Of a stretch of 34,022 nt of DNA, positions 7,723 through 16,814 are shown in pieces. The stretch's first letter is position 1. The number at the start of each line of letters is the position of its first letter. The notes beneath the pieces are model-generated. The model was not told the DNA's origin and ran no database searches. It worked only from the letters and a program-made list of their open reading frames with translations. This DNA comes from DASTBU01 sp035711845 (lineage in GTDB: Bacteria > Acidobacteriota > Vicinamibacteria > Vicinamibacterales > 2-12-FULL-66-21), in NCBI GenBank assembly GCA_035711845.1, contig DASTBU010000181.1:1-34022 (forward strand), written 5' to 3'. The position numbers were made by a program, and so were the translations under genes.

Positions 7723-8817
7723 ATGCTGGAGACCACGACCGCCCGCGTTGATCCTGCTGCCATCAGGGCCGCCAGCGAACGCCTGGATGCCCACGTTCGT
7801 GACATCGTTCGCTGGCATTTCGATCCGGCAACAGGCTGTCCGTTCTGGCTCGAGCGCGCAGCGTCGCTCGACTTCGATCCGCTGAAGGACATCAACACTT
7901 ACGCCGACCTGGACAGGTTCGGTTTGTTCGAGGACGAGTGGCTGCGTGGAGGGCCCGTGCGGCGCTGGGTCCCGCGGGCATACGCCGACAAGCCGATCCA
8001 CATCTTCGAGACGGGCGGCAGCACGGGCGTGCCCAAGTCCCGGATCGCGCACGAGGATTTCCGCATCGACTACTCGAACTTCAGCGAGACGCTGCCGGAT
8101 GCCGCCTTTCCGAAAGGGTCCGACTGGCTGATGGTCGGACCGAGCGGCCCGCGCCGGCTGCGGCTCGCTGTCGAGCACCTGGCCCAGCATCGCGGCGGCA
8201 TCTGCTTCATGGTCGATCTCGATCCGCGCTGGGTGATCAAGCTGATCAAGGCGCGGCAGATGGACCAGGTGGAGGCCTACAAGCGGCACGTGATCGATCA
8301 GGCCCTCACGCTGCTTCGCGCGCACGAGAACATCAAGTGCGTGTTCACGACCCCGAAGCTGCTCGAGGCGCTCTGCGAGAAGGTCTCGTTGAAGAAGATG
8401 GGCATCCGTGGGGTCTTCTGCGGCGGCACCGAGATGACGCCGCAGTTCCATCGCTTCGCGGTTGAAGAGCTCCTCGACGGCGTGTACTTCGCGCCCACCT
8501 ATGGCAATACCCTCATGGGCCTCGCCACGCACAAACCAGCGGAACCCGAGGACAATTTCGCGATCATTTACTACCCACCCTTGCCGCGCGCGATGATCGA
8601 GGTCGTCGACCCCGATCAGCCATTCGAGCTCGCTGACTACGGCAAGACAGGGCGTGTTCGCCTGACGACGCTGACAACGGAGTTCTTCATGCCGCGGTTC
8701 CTGGAGCGCGACGAGGCGGAGCGCGAAGCGCCCTGTCGTCAGTATCCGTGGGATGGCGTGCGCAACGTGCGGCCGTTCTCGCGCTTCGCGACAACGGTCG
8801 TCGAAGGGGTGTACTGA
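7723..8817 (+). CDS. Short adenylate-forming ligase (LuxE/PaaK/EhpF-like, N-domain only)
   Basis: 364 residues. Motifs of the ANL superfamily: phosphate-binding loop ETGGSTGVPKS (96-106), an A5-like APTYGNTLMG (257-266), an A7-like YGKTGRVRLTTLT (306-318), and MPRFLERDEAE (323-333) at the place of the ribose-contacting Asp/Arg region. The protein ends there, so the mobile C-terminal domain found in 500-650-residue acyl-CoA ligases is absent. That size and layout are like LuxE acyl-protein synthetase or the phenazine-pathway enzyme EhpF. Expected reaction: ATP-dependent activation of a carboxylic acid. The co-directional LuxC/ALDH-like reductase at 9872 suggests the activated acyl group is then reduced to an aldehyde. 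Substrate unknown. No SD; TAGGAT just upstream suggests leaderless initiation. Confidence 0.75.
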   Translation: MLETTTARVDPAAIRAASERLDAHVRDIVRWHFDPATGCPFWLERAASLDFDPLKDINTYADLDRFGLFEDEWLRGGPVRRWVPRAYADKPIHIFETGGSTGVPKSRIAHEDFRIDYSNFSETLPDAAFPKGSDWLMVGPSGPRRLRLAVEHLAQHRGGICFMVDLDPRWVIKLIKARQMDQVEAYKRHVIDQALTLLRAHENIKCVFTTPKLLEALCEKVSLKKMGIRGVFCGGTEMTPQFHRFAVEELLDGVYFAPTYGNTLMGLATHKPAEPEDNFAIIYYPPLPRAMIEVVDPDQPFELADYGKTGRVRLTTLTTEFFMPRFLERDEAEREAPCRQYPWDGVRNVRPFSRFATTVVEGVY

Positions 8818-8832
8818 GCCGCAAGAGCCTCG

Positions 8833-9675
8833 TCACGCCGGCGTGCCGGCCGGCTCGAGGGCAGGCCGCGATTCCGCTGGCACCCGCAGCCACAAGCGGC
8901 CGTCCCGTTCGGCGACCTGATAGGTCGCGATCGGTTCAGTCGCAGGGCCACGCCGGTTCGCCCCGGTCTTCACGTCGAACTGCGATCCATGCCACGGGCA
9001 TTGAACGGTGCCGCACGCCAGCACGCCATCCGACAACGGCCCTCCCCTATGGGTGCAGCGATCGTCGAAGGCGACGAACCCGCTATCGGTACGCGCGATG
9101 ACTATCCGCTGTGACCCCGCGCGCAGCAGCTTCATCTGATCCGGTCCGAGGTCGTCAGAGGCGCCGACCTCGATTTCACCGCCGTCCAGTTGCTCGGGCG
9201 TCAGGGTTTGAACGCGCCACTTGCCGGCATCGGCGTACCGATGATCCACGGCAATCTGGTTCCGGTACACGAGCGTGCCTCCCAACCACCCGCCAGCCGC
9301 CAGGAAGCCCGCCCCGGCGACCTCGCTCCCAATGGCCCAGAGCGGAGGCCTGGCATCCGCCCCGCCGCGTCCGGCCCGCGCCGCCGCGAAGAGCCCGACC
9401 GCGGTCAGGTTGACGAGCATGTGGTACGTCGCGCGTGTACGGGCGGAGCTCTTCGGGGGGACGGCGAACGCGTAGTCGATCAGCCCCGGCACGGCTGCCG
9501 CCACCGCGGAGCCGAGGCCGAGCGTGTTCATGTGGGCGGCCGTCCGCAGGTACCGGCGTCGGCCGGTCACCCGCGACCACACGTCGATGGCTGCGCTCCC
9601 CAACAGGTAGGCGAACGGGAACGGGACGAGCATCGGATGGATCGGGTGGCCTTTGACATGCGCGCTGCTTCTCAT
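8833..9675 (-). CDS. DUF2231 membrane domain fused to Rieske [2Fe-2S] domain
   Basis: 280 residues from ATG 9675 (an in-frame TTG at 9705 would add ten). The N-terminal half is a DUF2231-type membrane domain opening with the typical GHPIHPMLVPFP (9-20), with membrane helices near 18-35, 50-68, 86-101 and 114-135. The C-terminal half (about 155-268) is a Rieske domain with both cluster motifs intact: CTHRGG (Cys207, His209) and CPWHGSQF (Cys226, His229). The Rieske part is of the ferredoxin or dioxygenase-component type. Role: probably membrane-tethered electron transfer; partner unknown. It lies antiparallel between the ligase and reductase genes and ends 15 bp from the ligase stop, so it is convergent with the ligase and divergent from the reductase. 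Confidence 0.9.
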   Translation of the reverse strand: MRSSAHVKGHPIHPMLVPFPFAYLLGSAAIDVWSRVTGRRRYLRTAAHMNTLGLGSAVAAAVPGLIDYAFAVPPKSSARTRATYHMLVNLTAVGLFAAARAGRGGADARPPLWAIGSEVAGAGFLAAGGWLGGTLVYRNQIAVDHRYADAGKWRVQTLTPEQLDGGEIEVGASDDLGPDQMKLLRAGSQRIVIARTDSGFVAFDDRCTHRGGPLSDGVLACGTVQCPWHGSQFDVKTGANRRGPATEPIATYQVAERDGRLWLRVPAESRPALEPAGTPA

Positions 9676-9726
9676 GTCCCGAATCGTGTGCAACGGAAGC
9701 GCCAAGTGACTGCTGATGAGTCAGGT

Positions 9727-9756
9727 CGAGGGTTCAAGGGTTCAGGGGTTCAGGCC
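9727..9756. repeat. Short tandem repeat, TTCAGGGG type
   Basis: Three imperfect 8-nt units (TTCA followed by AGGG, GGGG and GGCC) lie in the 196-bp divergent gap between the Rieske and reductase genes. Same style as the other junction repeats but with an 8-nt period. Confidence 0.45.
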
Positions 9757-9815
9757 ACTGAGCTGGTGGAGCCTGGACTCCGAAGGATCCGGAAGCGGCA
9801 AGATTCACCCGAGCC

Positions 9816-9846
9816 TTGGCTGGCCGGAAACGCCCTGCGATAGACT
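9816..9846 (+). promoter_or_regulatory. Candidate promoter for the reductase operon
   Basis: TTGGCT (9816-9821) and TAGACT (9841-9846) are separated by 19 bp, which is somewhat long. The -10 candidate ends 25 bp before ATG 9872. The match to consensus is moderate. Confidence 0.25.
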
Positions 9847-9871
9847 GTCGTCATACCTGGGACCTGCAACC

Positions 9872-11341
9872 ATGCTCCACATTCCCATCCTTCGTCACGG
9901 CCAGCCGTATCGGAGCCTCGACGTTGTCCGCGTACCCCATCACAGGACCCGCGAGCCATTCGTGGAGATCAGTCAAGCCAATGCCGGCCTGATCCGCCGG
10001 GACCTGCGGGCCGAGCTCCAGGCCGAGGCTCGTGAGGCGCTCGCCCGCGTGCCAACGGCCGAGCTGCTGCGAGTCTGCGCGCAGGCGGCGCAGCATTTCC
10101 TGCACGACGAGCTGCCGCTCGGCGACTCGCCGCAGTCGCCGCACGACTACGTGCTGCAGCTGTCGGCGACCACCGGCATGCCACACGTCCTGGTCCGTCG
10201 CAACATGGCCAAGATCGCGGGCGTCCTCACCGAGATGCCCACGGTCCTGCGCGGCCTGACCCGCGGGCTGCCTCTCGATCTTCTCGACCGAGGGCACGGC
10301 GAGCACGCGGGACACGCGATCAGCTTCTATCCGAGGACGCACGCGCTCGGCGTGGTGCTGCCGAGCAATTCGCCCGGCGTCCACTCGCTCTGGGTGCCTG
10401 CCATTCCGCTGAAGACGCCGCTCGTGCTCAAGCCTGGCAGCGCCGAGCCGTGGACGCCCTTTCGTATCGCGCAGGCCTTCATCAAGGCTGGCTGTCCCGT
10501 GCAGGCGTTCGGCTATTACCCCGCGGACCACGCGGGCGCGGGCGAGGTGGTTCGCCGGACCGGTCGCAGCATGGTCTTCGGGGATATCGCCGCTGTCGGC
10601 GCCTACGAGGGCGATCCGCGCGTGGAGCTCCACGGTCCCGGCTACAGCAAGATTCTGATTGGCGACGACGTGCTGGCGGACTGGGAACGCCACGTGGACC
10701 TGATGGCTGGTTCGATCGCCGACAACGGGGGGCGATCCTGCGTGAACGCCTCCGGTGTCTGGGTTGCCGCGTCGCACGCCGAACGGGTTGCCGAAGCGCT
10801 CGCCGCAAAGCTCGCCGCCATCGTGCCGCGGGCGGCAGACGACGAACAGGCGCTGCTGGCGCCGTTTGCCGATCCGCGCGTTGCGGAGGCTATCTCGCAG
10901 CAGATCGACGCGGGGCTGGCCGTACCGGGAGCGCGCGACGTCACCGCCGGCATCCGCGCGGGATCGCGCATCGCGACGTTCGACGGCTGCACGTATCTGA
11001 CGCCGACGGTCGTCCTCTGCGACAGCGCGGACCATCCGCTCGCCAACCGCGAGTTCCTCTTCCCGTTCGCGGTGGTCGTGAAGGTCACGCCCGACGAGAT
11101 GGCGCGCATGCCCCAGCCGTTGGGAAAGACGCTCGTCGTGACCGCGCTCACCGGGGATCGGCAGCTCATCGACCGCCTGCTGTCGTCGCCCGTCGTCGAT
11201 CGGTTGAACATCGGCGCGATTCCGACGAACCAGATCAGCTGGGATCAGCCGCACGAGGGCAACCTGTTCGAACACCTGTACGCTCGCCGTTCCTTCCAGG
11301 CCGCGTCCCGGCTGGCGTCAGCCGGGGCCGGCGCCGCGTGA
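9872..11341 (+). CDS. LuxC/aldehyde-dehydrogenase-like acyl reductase
   Basis: 489 residues from ATG 9872; the frame continues upstream through a short tandem repeat and is not credible there. ALDH-fold features: VVLPSNSPGV (161-170, Asn166 as oxyanion residue), LKTPLVLKPGSAEPWTP (180-196) for cofactor binding, GPGYSKILIGDD (255-266), and the catalytic cysteine in DNGGRSCVNASGV (284-296, Cys290). Later blocks LTPTVVLC and NREFLFPFAVV fit the acyl-CoA reductase/LuxC branch better than classic aldehyde oxidases. Expected reaction: NAD(P)H-dependent reduction of a thioester or acyl adduct to an aldehyde, presumably formed by the ligase at 7723. The stop overlaps the GTG of the glycosyltransferase by 3 nt (GTGA). 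Substrate and direction of reaction are inferred. Confidence 0.8.
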   Translation: MLHIPILRHGQPYRSLDVVRVPHHRTREPFVEISQANAGLIRRDLRAELQAEAREALARVPTAELLRVCAQAAQHFLHDELPLGDSPQSPHDYVLQLSATTGMPHVLVRRNMAKIAGVLTEMPTVLRGLTRGLPLDLLDRGHGEHAGHAISFYPRTHALGVVLPSNSPGVHSLWVPAIPLKTPLVLKPGSAEPWTPFRIAQAFIKAGCPVQAFGYYPADHAGAGEVVRRTGRSMVFGDIAAVGAYEGDPRVELHGPGYSKILIGDDVLADWERHVDLMAGSIADNGGRSCVNASGVWVAASHAERVAEALAAKLAAIVPRAADDEQALLAPFADPRVAEAISQQIDAGLAVPGARDVTAGIRAGSRIATFDGCTYLTPTVVLCDSADHPLANREFLFPFAVVVKVTPDEMARMPQPLGKTLVVTALTGDRQLIDRLLSSPVVDRLNIGAIPTNQISWDQPHEGNLFEHLYARRSFQAASRLASAGAGAA

Positions 11342-12654
11342 GGATCCTGTCGTTCACTGGCGGGGCTGGAAGCATGTACTGCGGGAGCTGCCTGCGCGAC
11401 AACGCACTTGCCGCCGAGCTCCTCGCCCGCGGACATGATGTGGTCCTGACGCCGGTCTACACGCCCACGCGCACCGACGAGCGCAACGTCAGTCAGCCGC
11501 ACGTGTTCTTCGGCGGCATCAGCGTGTTTCTGGAACAGCACTCCGCGCTCTTTCGACACACGCCGCGCTTCGTCGATCGACTGTGGGACGCCGAGTGGGT
11601 CATCAGGATGGCGTCGAAGCGCCAGATCAAGGTCGATCCGAAGAGCCTCGGGGAACTCACGGTCTCGATGCTGAAAGGTGAGAACGGATTCCAGCGCAAG
11701 GAAATCGGCAAGCTGCTCGATTGGCTGAAGGCCGAACCCCGCTTCGATGTCGTGAATCTGCCCTATACGCTGTTGCTCGGGCTGGCCGAGCCGCTCAAGC
11801 GGACGCTGAACGTTGCGGTCTGCTGCACACTGCAGGGCGAGGATCTGTTCCTGGACGGGCTCGGCGAGCCGTTCAAGCGCGAATCGCTGGAGCTGATTCG
11901 GTCGGCCGCGGCCCACGTCGACGCGTTTCTGCCGGTGAGCGGCTATTACCACGACTACATGTCGGGATACCTTGGCGTCCCGCGCGAGAAGATGCGGCTC
12001 GTCCCGCTCGGCATCAACCTGGATGGATACGAGCCACGCTCGCCCGGACCCGCCGATCCGTTCCGCATCGGCTACCTGGCGCGCGTCGCGCCGGAAAAGG
12101 GGTTGCACGTGCTCGCCGAAGCCTATCGGCGGCTTCGCATGCGTCCGGGTGTCGGCGCCTCGCGCCTCGTCGTGGCGGGGTATCTGGCGCCCGAGCACCA
12201 TGAATACCTCGAACGAATCAGGGACGACATACGATCCTGGGGGCTCGAGAGCGAGTTCGAGTATCTCGGCGAAGTGGATCGGACACAGAAGATCGCGTTT
12301 TTGCGAAGCCTGGACGTGATGTCCGTTCCCGCAACCTATCAGGAACCGAAGGGCATCTTTCTGTTCGAGGCTATGGCGAGCGGAGTGCCGGTCGTGCAGC
12401 CCGCGCGCGGCGCGTTTCCCGAAATCATCGAGAAGACCGGCGGCGGCCTCATCGTCGAAGCCGACAGTCCCGGCGCGCTGGCGGACGCCATGCTTGAGCT
12501 GTGGCGCAATCCTGCCCGGCGGACTGCCCTCGGTGCGGCGGGTGCCGGCGGCGTCCGCCGGCACTACACCGTGGCCCGCATGGCCGAAGCGGCCGAAGCG
12601 GTGTATCAGGAACTGCGGCGGGCGGGAAACAGCGCCGTGGCCAGCGGCTCGTAG
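11338..12654 (+). CDS. GT-B glycosyltransferase, family 4
   Basis: 438 residues from GTG 11338, whose GTGA overlaps the reductase stop, indicating translational coupling. The N-terminal acceptor domain starts with ILSFTGGAGSMYCGSCLRDN (3-22), a glycine-rich loop with two cysteines, and a typical LAAELLARGHDVVLTPVYTP. The C-terminal donor domain has GYLARVAPEKGLHVLAEAY (245-263, Arg249 and Lys254 expected near the diphosphate) and the EX7E motif of GT4 (EPKGIFLFE, Glu336 and Glu344), followed by ASGVPVVQPARGAFPEII. Cytoplasmic retaining transferase using a nucleotide sugar. Its place between a reductase and an exporter suggests it glycosylates a small molecule or lipid made by the cassette. 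Confidence 0.9.
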   Translation: MRILSFTGGAGSMYCGSCLRDNALAAELLARGHDVVLTPVYTPTRTDERNVSQPHVFFGGISVFLEQHSALFRHTPRFVDRLWDAEWVIRMASKRQIKVDPKSLGELTVSMLKGENGFQRKEIGKLLDWLKAEPRFDVVNLPYTLLLGLAEPLKRTLNVAVCCTLQGEDLFLDGLGEPFKRESLELIRSAAAHVDAFLPVSGYYHDYMSGYLGVPREKMRLVPLGINLDGYEPRSPGPADPFRIGYLARVAPEKGLHVLAEAYRRLRMRPGVGASRLVVAGYLAPEHHEYLERIRDDIRSWGLESEFEYLGEVDRTQKIAFLRSLDVMSVPATYQEPKGIFLFEAMASGVPVVQPARGAFPEIIEKTGGGLIVEADSPGALADAMLELWRNPARRTALGAAGAGGVRRHYTVARMAEAAEAVYQELRRAGNSAVASGS

Positions 12655-12702
12655 CAGTGGCTGGTTCGGACTTCCACAGAGGCTGGTTACACCGACAACA
12701 TC

Positions 12703-13380
12703 GTGCTGATCGCTGAGCGCATCTCGAAGTCGTATCCGACACCACGCGGCGAGCTGCCGATCCTGAGGGATGTGTGTCTGAGCGTCGATCGCGGCGGTGC
12801 GGTGGCCATCATGGGCCCCTCTGGCAGCGGGAAGAGCACGCTGCTCTACATCCTTGGCGCCCTCGACCCGCCGTCGTCTGGCACCATCACGCTCGAGGGC
12901 CAGGATCCATTCGCCCTCGACGAGCGCGCACAGGCGGCTTTCCGGAACCGGCGGATAGGATTCGTGTTCCAGGACCACTCCCTGCTGCCGCAATGTTCGG
13001 TGCTGGAGAACGTCCTGGCGCCGACGCTCGTCGCCCCGCCGGACGAACGCGACACGAAACAGGACGATGCTCGGGCCCGTGAACTGCTGGACCAGGTAGG
13101 CCTCGCCGATCGGCTCGACCACAGGCCCGGTGAGCTCTCCGGCGGCGAGAAGCAGCGCGCCGCGATCGCTCGCGCGCTGATTCGGGAACCGCTGCTCGTC
13201 CTCTGCGACGAGCCGACCGGAAATCTCGACCGCGCATCAGCCGACAACGTCGCGGCGTTGCTCCTGGATCTCCATCAGCGACGCCAGACGATTCTGGTGG
13301 TCGTCACTCACAGCCCGGCGCTCGCGGATCGGTTCGCGGTCCGCTACGAGATGTCGGAAGGCAAACTCATCAAGGGCTGA
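12703..13380 (+). CDS. ABC transporter ATP-binding protein (LolD/MacB-type)
   Basis: 225 residues with a complete nucleotide-binding domain: Walker A GPSGSGKST (38-46), Q-loop at Gln90 (GFVFQDHSLLP), signature LSGGEKQR (145-152), Walker B LLVLCDEPTGNLD (164-176) and switch His203. PTGNLD and the Q-loop context are typical of the MacB/LolD/FtsE group, which works with FtsX-fold permeases. A large FtsX-type permease starts 64 bp downstream, so the two form one complex in the inner membrane. Group members move lipoproteins, drugs or peptides from the outer leaflet or periplasm, or act as mechanotransmitters. GTG start at 12703; no strong SD. Confidence 0.93.
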   Translation: MLIAERISKSYPTPRGELPILRDVCLSVDRGGAVAIMGPSGSGKSTLLYILGALDPPSSGTITLEGQDPFALDERAQAAFRNRRIGFVFQDHSLLPQCSVLENVLAPTLVAPPDERDTKQDDARARELLDQVGLADRLDHRPGELSGGEKQRAAIARALIREPLLVLCDEPTGNLDRASADNVAALLLDLHQRRQTILVVVTHSPALADRFAVRYEMSEGKLIKG

Positions 13381-13440
13381 AGCAGGAAGGTCGAAGCCTG
13401 AAGAGCGAAAGCCGAGGTCGAACGGCGGACGTCGGAGGGC
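13378..13440. repeat. Degenerate short repeat, GGTCGAA type (weak)
   Basis: The stretch between the ATPase stop and the permease start is built of related purine-rich words (GGTCGAAG, TGAAGAGC, GAAAGCC, GGTCGAAC). The GGTCGAA word occurs twice. Period is irregular at 7-8 nt, so this is a weaker member of the junction-repeat family. Confidence 0.3.
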
Positions 13441-13444
13441 GGCA

Positions 13445-16400
13445 GTGACATTGTTCACGATCGTCGGGAGAAGCGTCACTTACCACTGGCGCACGAATCT
13501 CGCCATCACGCTCGGGGTGGCGGTGGCGGTGGCGGTGCTGGCGGGGGCGTTGCTCGTTGGCGACTCTGTTCGCGCCAGCCTGCGCGACATCGCGCTCGGG
13601 CGGCTCGGATCGACGGACAGCGTCGTCGCGTCGGCCGGGTTTTTCGAGGGCGGACTTGCCGACAGAATCCGTCAATCGCCAGGCGTGACGGGCGCTGCGC
13701 CACTGGTGGTGGCCAACGGGTTCGTCACGAATGAAAGGTCGAAGCGCCGGGCGGGCAGCGTGCTCGTTTATGGAGTGGACGAGCGATTCTGGCGGTTCCA
13801 CGGTCTCGAGCCGCTCGAAGGCGTTTACGCCTCCCCCGCGCTGGCGTCGGAACTGGAGACACGTGAGGGCGATGTCCTGCTGACGAGGCTCCAGCGCCCA
13901 TCCGAGATTCCGATCGAATCGCTGTTCGGGCGCAAGGACGAAACCGGCCGCACCGTGCGGCTCTCGCTGGCTGGCGTTCTCCCATCGGCGCGGCTCGGTG
14001 AATTCGCGCTTCAACCCCAGCAAGCCGCCGTGCGCGCCCTCTTCGCGCCGCTCGACCGCATTCAGCGTGACCTCGCCGTGCAGGATCAGGTCAACACGGT
14101 TCTCGTCGCGGGCGGGATGTCCGCCCGCGCGTTCAGGTCGGCACTTCGGCTCGAAGATCTCGGTGCGCGGGTTGGCATCCTGCACGCTCCGGTGGCCCTT
14201 GCCGTCGAAAGCACGAGTGGCATCATCAACGAGCCGCTGGAAACGGCCGCTCGCGGCGCTGCAGCGAAGGCCGGCCTCGAGCCCGTTCCCGTCTTCACCT
14301 ACCTCGCAAACACGATCCGGAAGGGAGATCGGCGGATTCCGTACTCGCTGATCACCGCTACCGATCTCGCCGTGCTGTACGAGCCCACCGCCGCCACGTC
14401 TCCGACCGCGACTCCGGCGCGCGCGCCCGTCGCCACAACTCAGGGCCCGACCGGTCCCGACACCATCATCTTGAACGAATGGGCTGCGCGCGAGCTGAAC
14501 GCGGTGCCCGGCGAGCCGATCGAGATCGAGTACTACCTGTGGGATCCGGCTGCGGGCCTTCTGACGCGAAGCGCGTCGTTCACCCTGGCGCGGGTCGTTC
14601 CCATTGCGGGCGTTGCCGCCGACCGCCGCCTTGCCCCGGAGTACCCCGGTATCACCGGATCCGACAGCCTTGCAGACTGGGATCCTCCCTTTCCGATGGA
14701 CCTCTCGCGGGTGCGAGACGAGGACGAGCGTTACTGGGACGCATATCGGACGACGCCGAAGGCGTTCATCGCGTACGAGCGAGGCCGTGAGTTGTGGCGG
14801 ACGCGGTACGGCGCCATGACGTCGCTGCGGTTTCGGCTGCCCGATGGCGTCGATCCCAGGGTCGCCGCCGGAACGCTGGCTGCCGGGATTCTGGGCACGC
14901 TGCAGCCGCAGGCCATGGGCGTGTCTTGGTACCCAGCGCGACAGATGGCGCTCGAGGCGGCGACGGGCGCCACAGACTTCGGAGAGTACTTCACCTACTT
15001 CAGCTTCTTCCTCGTGGTCTCCGCGCTGATGCTCGCCGTGCTCTTCTTCAGGCTGGGTGTCGAGCAACGGCTCGGGCAGATCGGCATCATGCGGGCCGCG
15101 GGCTATACGACGGCTGTCATCCGCAAGCTGCTCCTGGTCGAGTCGGCGCTGCTCGCCGCGGTTGGCGGGGCACTCGGCGTGATTGGCGCGATCGGCTATG
15201 CGAAGGTGATCGTGTACGGGTTGACGACGTGGTGGATCGGCGCCGTGGGAACCCGTTTGCTCGAGGTGCATATCAACCCCGCCTCCCTGGCGATTGGGGC
15301 CGCGGGCGGGATCGTGGCAGCCGTGCTCTGCGTCATCATCTCGCTTCGCACTGTCGCGCGCGTGTCGCCTCGAAACCTGTTGACCGGGCAGGGGCTCGAC
15401 GGAGCCTCCGCCGTGGATCCCGCACGCGCGCGGCGCGGCAAGCGCCTGGCTGCGGCGCTCGCCGTAGCTGCCCTCGCCCAGATCGTTCTCGGTTTCGTCA
15501 CGGGGTTTCAGGCACCGGCGTTCTTCGGTGCGGGCGCCGCGCTGCTCGTTGCGTGGCTGGTGTTACTGGCCGCCTGGTTGCGCGCGCGTGACAGGAAGGT
15601 GATTGCGGGCCGGGGCGCGTGGCCCATCGCACGCCTCGGCTTCCGCAGCGCCGCTTTCCGCCCCGCGCGCAGCGTGCTCTCGGCCGGGCTCATCGCCGCC
15701 GCCACCTTCATCATCGTGTCGGTCGACGCGTTCCGCCGGGGCGGCGGAGAGATCACGCAATCGGTGGACTCCGGAACCGGCGGGTACGTCCTCATGGCCC
15801 GGTCGGAATTGCCGATGATCCACAACCCGAACGAACCAGCCGGCCGCGATGATCTGCTCATCGAGGCGCCCGAGTTCGCCCGGATGCGATTCACGAGATT
15901 GCGCGTCCGGCAGGGGCAGGACGCGAGCTGCCTGAACCTCTATCGTCCGACGAACCCGACCATCGTCGCGCCCGAGAGCGGCTTCATCGAGAGCCGCCGC
16001 TTCAGCTTCGCGGCGTCCCTTGCTGAAACCGGCGCCGAGCGCCAGAATCCCTGGCTCCTGCTTCGCCGCACGTTCGAGGATGGCAGCGTACCCGTCATCG
16101 CGGATGCGACGTCGCTGCAGTACGTGCTACACGCCGGGGTCGGGGACACCTTCTCGATGGATGTCGGTGCGGACCAGCCGCTGGTGCTGCGTTTCGTGGC
16201 CGCGCTTCGCGACAGCGTGCTGCAGGGGGAGTTGATCATGGGCGAAGAGGCGTTCGTTCGCCTCTTTCCGGGCCAGCAAGGCTATCGTATGTTTCTCATC
16301 AGCGATCCCGGCATCGCGACCGTCGAGGAGGCCAGGGCCCTCGCAGGCGTCGTGGAAAACGAGCTGCAAACCTTCGGCGTGGACGCGGTGACGACCGTCG

Positions 16401-16813
16401 ATCGGATCGAGGAGTTCCATCGGGTGGAGAACACCTATCTCTCCACCTTTCAGGCGCTCGGCGGGCTCGGACTCCTGCTCGGAACGATCGGTCTGGCCGC
16501 GGTAATGTCCCGCAACGTCCTCGAGCGGCGCAAGGAGCTGGCGCTGCTTCGTGCCGTCGGGTACAACGCCAGCCATCTCTCGCAGATGATCATTGCAGAG
16601 ACCGTCTTCCTGCTGGGCACCGGGCTCGTCGTGGGCGCGGCATCCGCCGGGATCGCCATCGCGCCGGCGTGGCTCGGCCGTCCCGGCACGCTGCCGGGGA
16701 TTGGACTGGTGTTGCTGCTCGCCGCGGTGATTGTTGCAGGGCTGCTGTCGGCAGTCGTCGCGACTCGAACGGCTCTGAGAGGGCGGATGCTGGATGCGCT
16801 GCGCGCGGAATAA
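13445..16813 (+). CDS. Large two-domain FtsX-type ABC permease
   Basis: 1122 residues from GTG 13445, which follows GGAGGG at good spacing. TM1 is near residues 18-40 (ITLGVAVAVAVLAGALLVG), then a long periplasmic domain to about 515. A first FtsX block (about 520-655) contains EQRLGQIGIMRAAGYTTAVI and a three-helix core. Two helices and a third follow around 675-760, then a second periplasmic domain, and a C-terminal FtsX block with ERRKELALLRAVGYNASHLS, ending ALRGRMLDALRAE. This duplicated form is about ten helices in one chain, so one ATPase (12703-13380) probably serves it without a second permease. Cytoplasmic-membrane protein; cargo unknown. Closest in layout to long MacB-like or YbbP-like permeases. 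Confidence 0.9.
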   Translation: MTLFTIVGRSVTYHWRTNLAITLGVAVAVAVLAGALLVGDSVRASLRDIALGRLGSTDSVVASAGFFEGGLADRIRQSPGVTGAAPLVVANGFVTNERSKRRAGSVLVYGVDERFWRFHGLEPLEGVYASPALASELETREGDVLLTRLQRPSEIPIESLFGRKDETGRTVRLSLAGVLPSARLGEFALQPQQAAVRALFAPLDRIQRDLAVQDQVNTVLVAGGMSARAFRSALRLEDLGARVGILHAPVALAVESTSGIINEPLETAARGAAAKAGLEPVPVFTYLANTIRKGDRRIPYSLITATDLAVLYEPTAATSPTATPARAPVATTQGPTGPDTIILNEWAARELNAVPGEPIEIEYYLWDPAAGLLTRSASFTLARVVPIAGVAADRRLAPEYPGITGSDSLADWDPPFPMDLSRVRDEDERYWDAYRTTPKAFIAYERGRELWRTRYGAMTSLRFRLPDGVDPRVAAGTLAAGILGTLQPQAMGVSWYPARQMALEAATGATDFGEYFTYFSFFLVVSALMLAVLFFRLGVEQRLGQIGIMRAAGYTTAVIRKLLLVESALLAAVGGALGVIGAIGYAKVIVYGLTTWWIGAVGTRLLEVHINPASLAIGAAGGIVAAVLCVIISLRTVARVSPRNLLTGQGLDGASAVDPARARRGKRLAAALAVAALAQIVLGFVTGFQAPAFFGAGAALLVAWLVLLAAWLRARDRKVIAGRGAWPIARLGFRSAAFRPARSVLSAGLIAAATFIIVSVDAFRRGGGEITQSVDSGTGGYVLMARSELPMIHNPNEPAGRDDLLIEAPEFARMRFTRLRVRQGQDASCLNLYRPTNPTIVAPESGFIESRRFSFAASLAETGAERQNPWLLLRRTFEDGSVPVIADATSLQYVLHAGVGDTFSMDVGADQPLVLRFVAALRDSVLQGELIMGEEAFVRLFPGQQGYRMFLISDPGIATVEEARALAGVVENELQTFGVDAVTTVDRIEEFHRVENTYLSTFQALGGLGLLLGTIGLAAVMSRNVLERRKELALLRAVGYNASHLSQMIIAETVFLLGTGLVVGAASAGIAIAPAWLGRPGTLPGIGLVLLLAAVIVAGLLSAVVATRTALRGRMLDALRAE

Positions 16814-16814
16814 T

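Noticed and set aside
7723..11341. Bioluminescence (lux) operon
   Set aside because: LuxE-like and LuxC-like genes are present, but no luciferase subunits or LuxD-type thioesterase are in the window.
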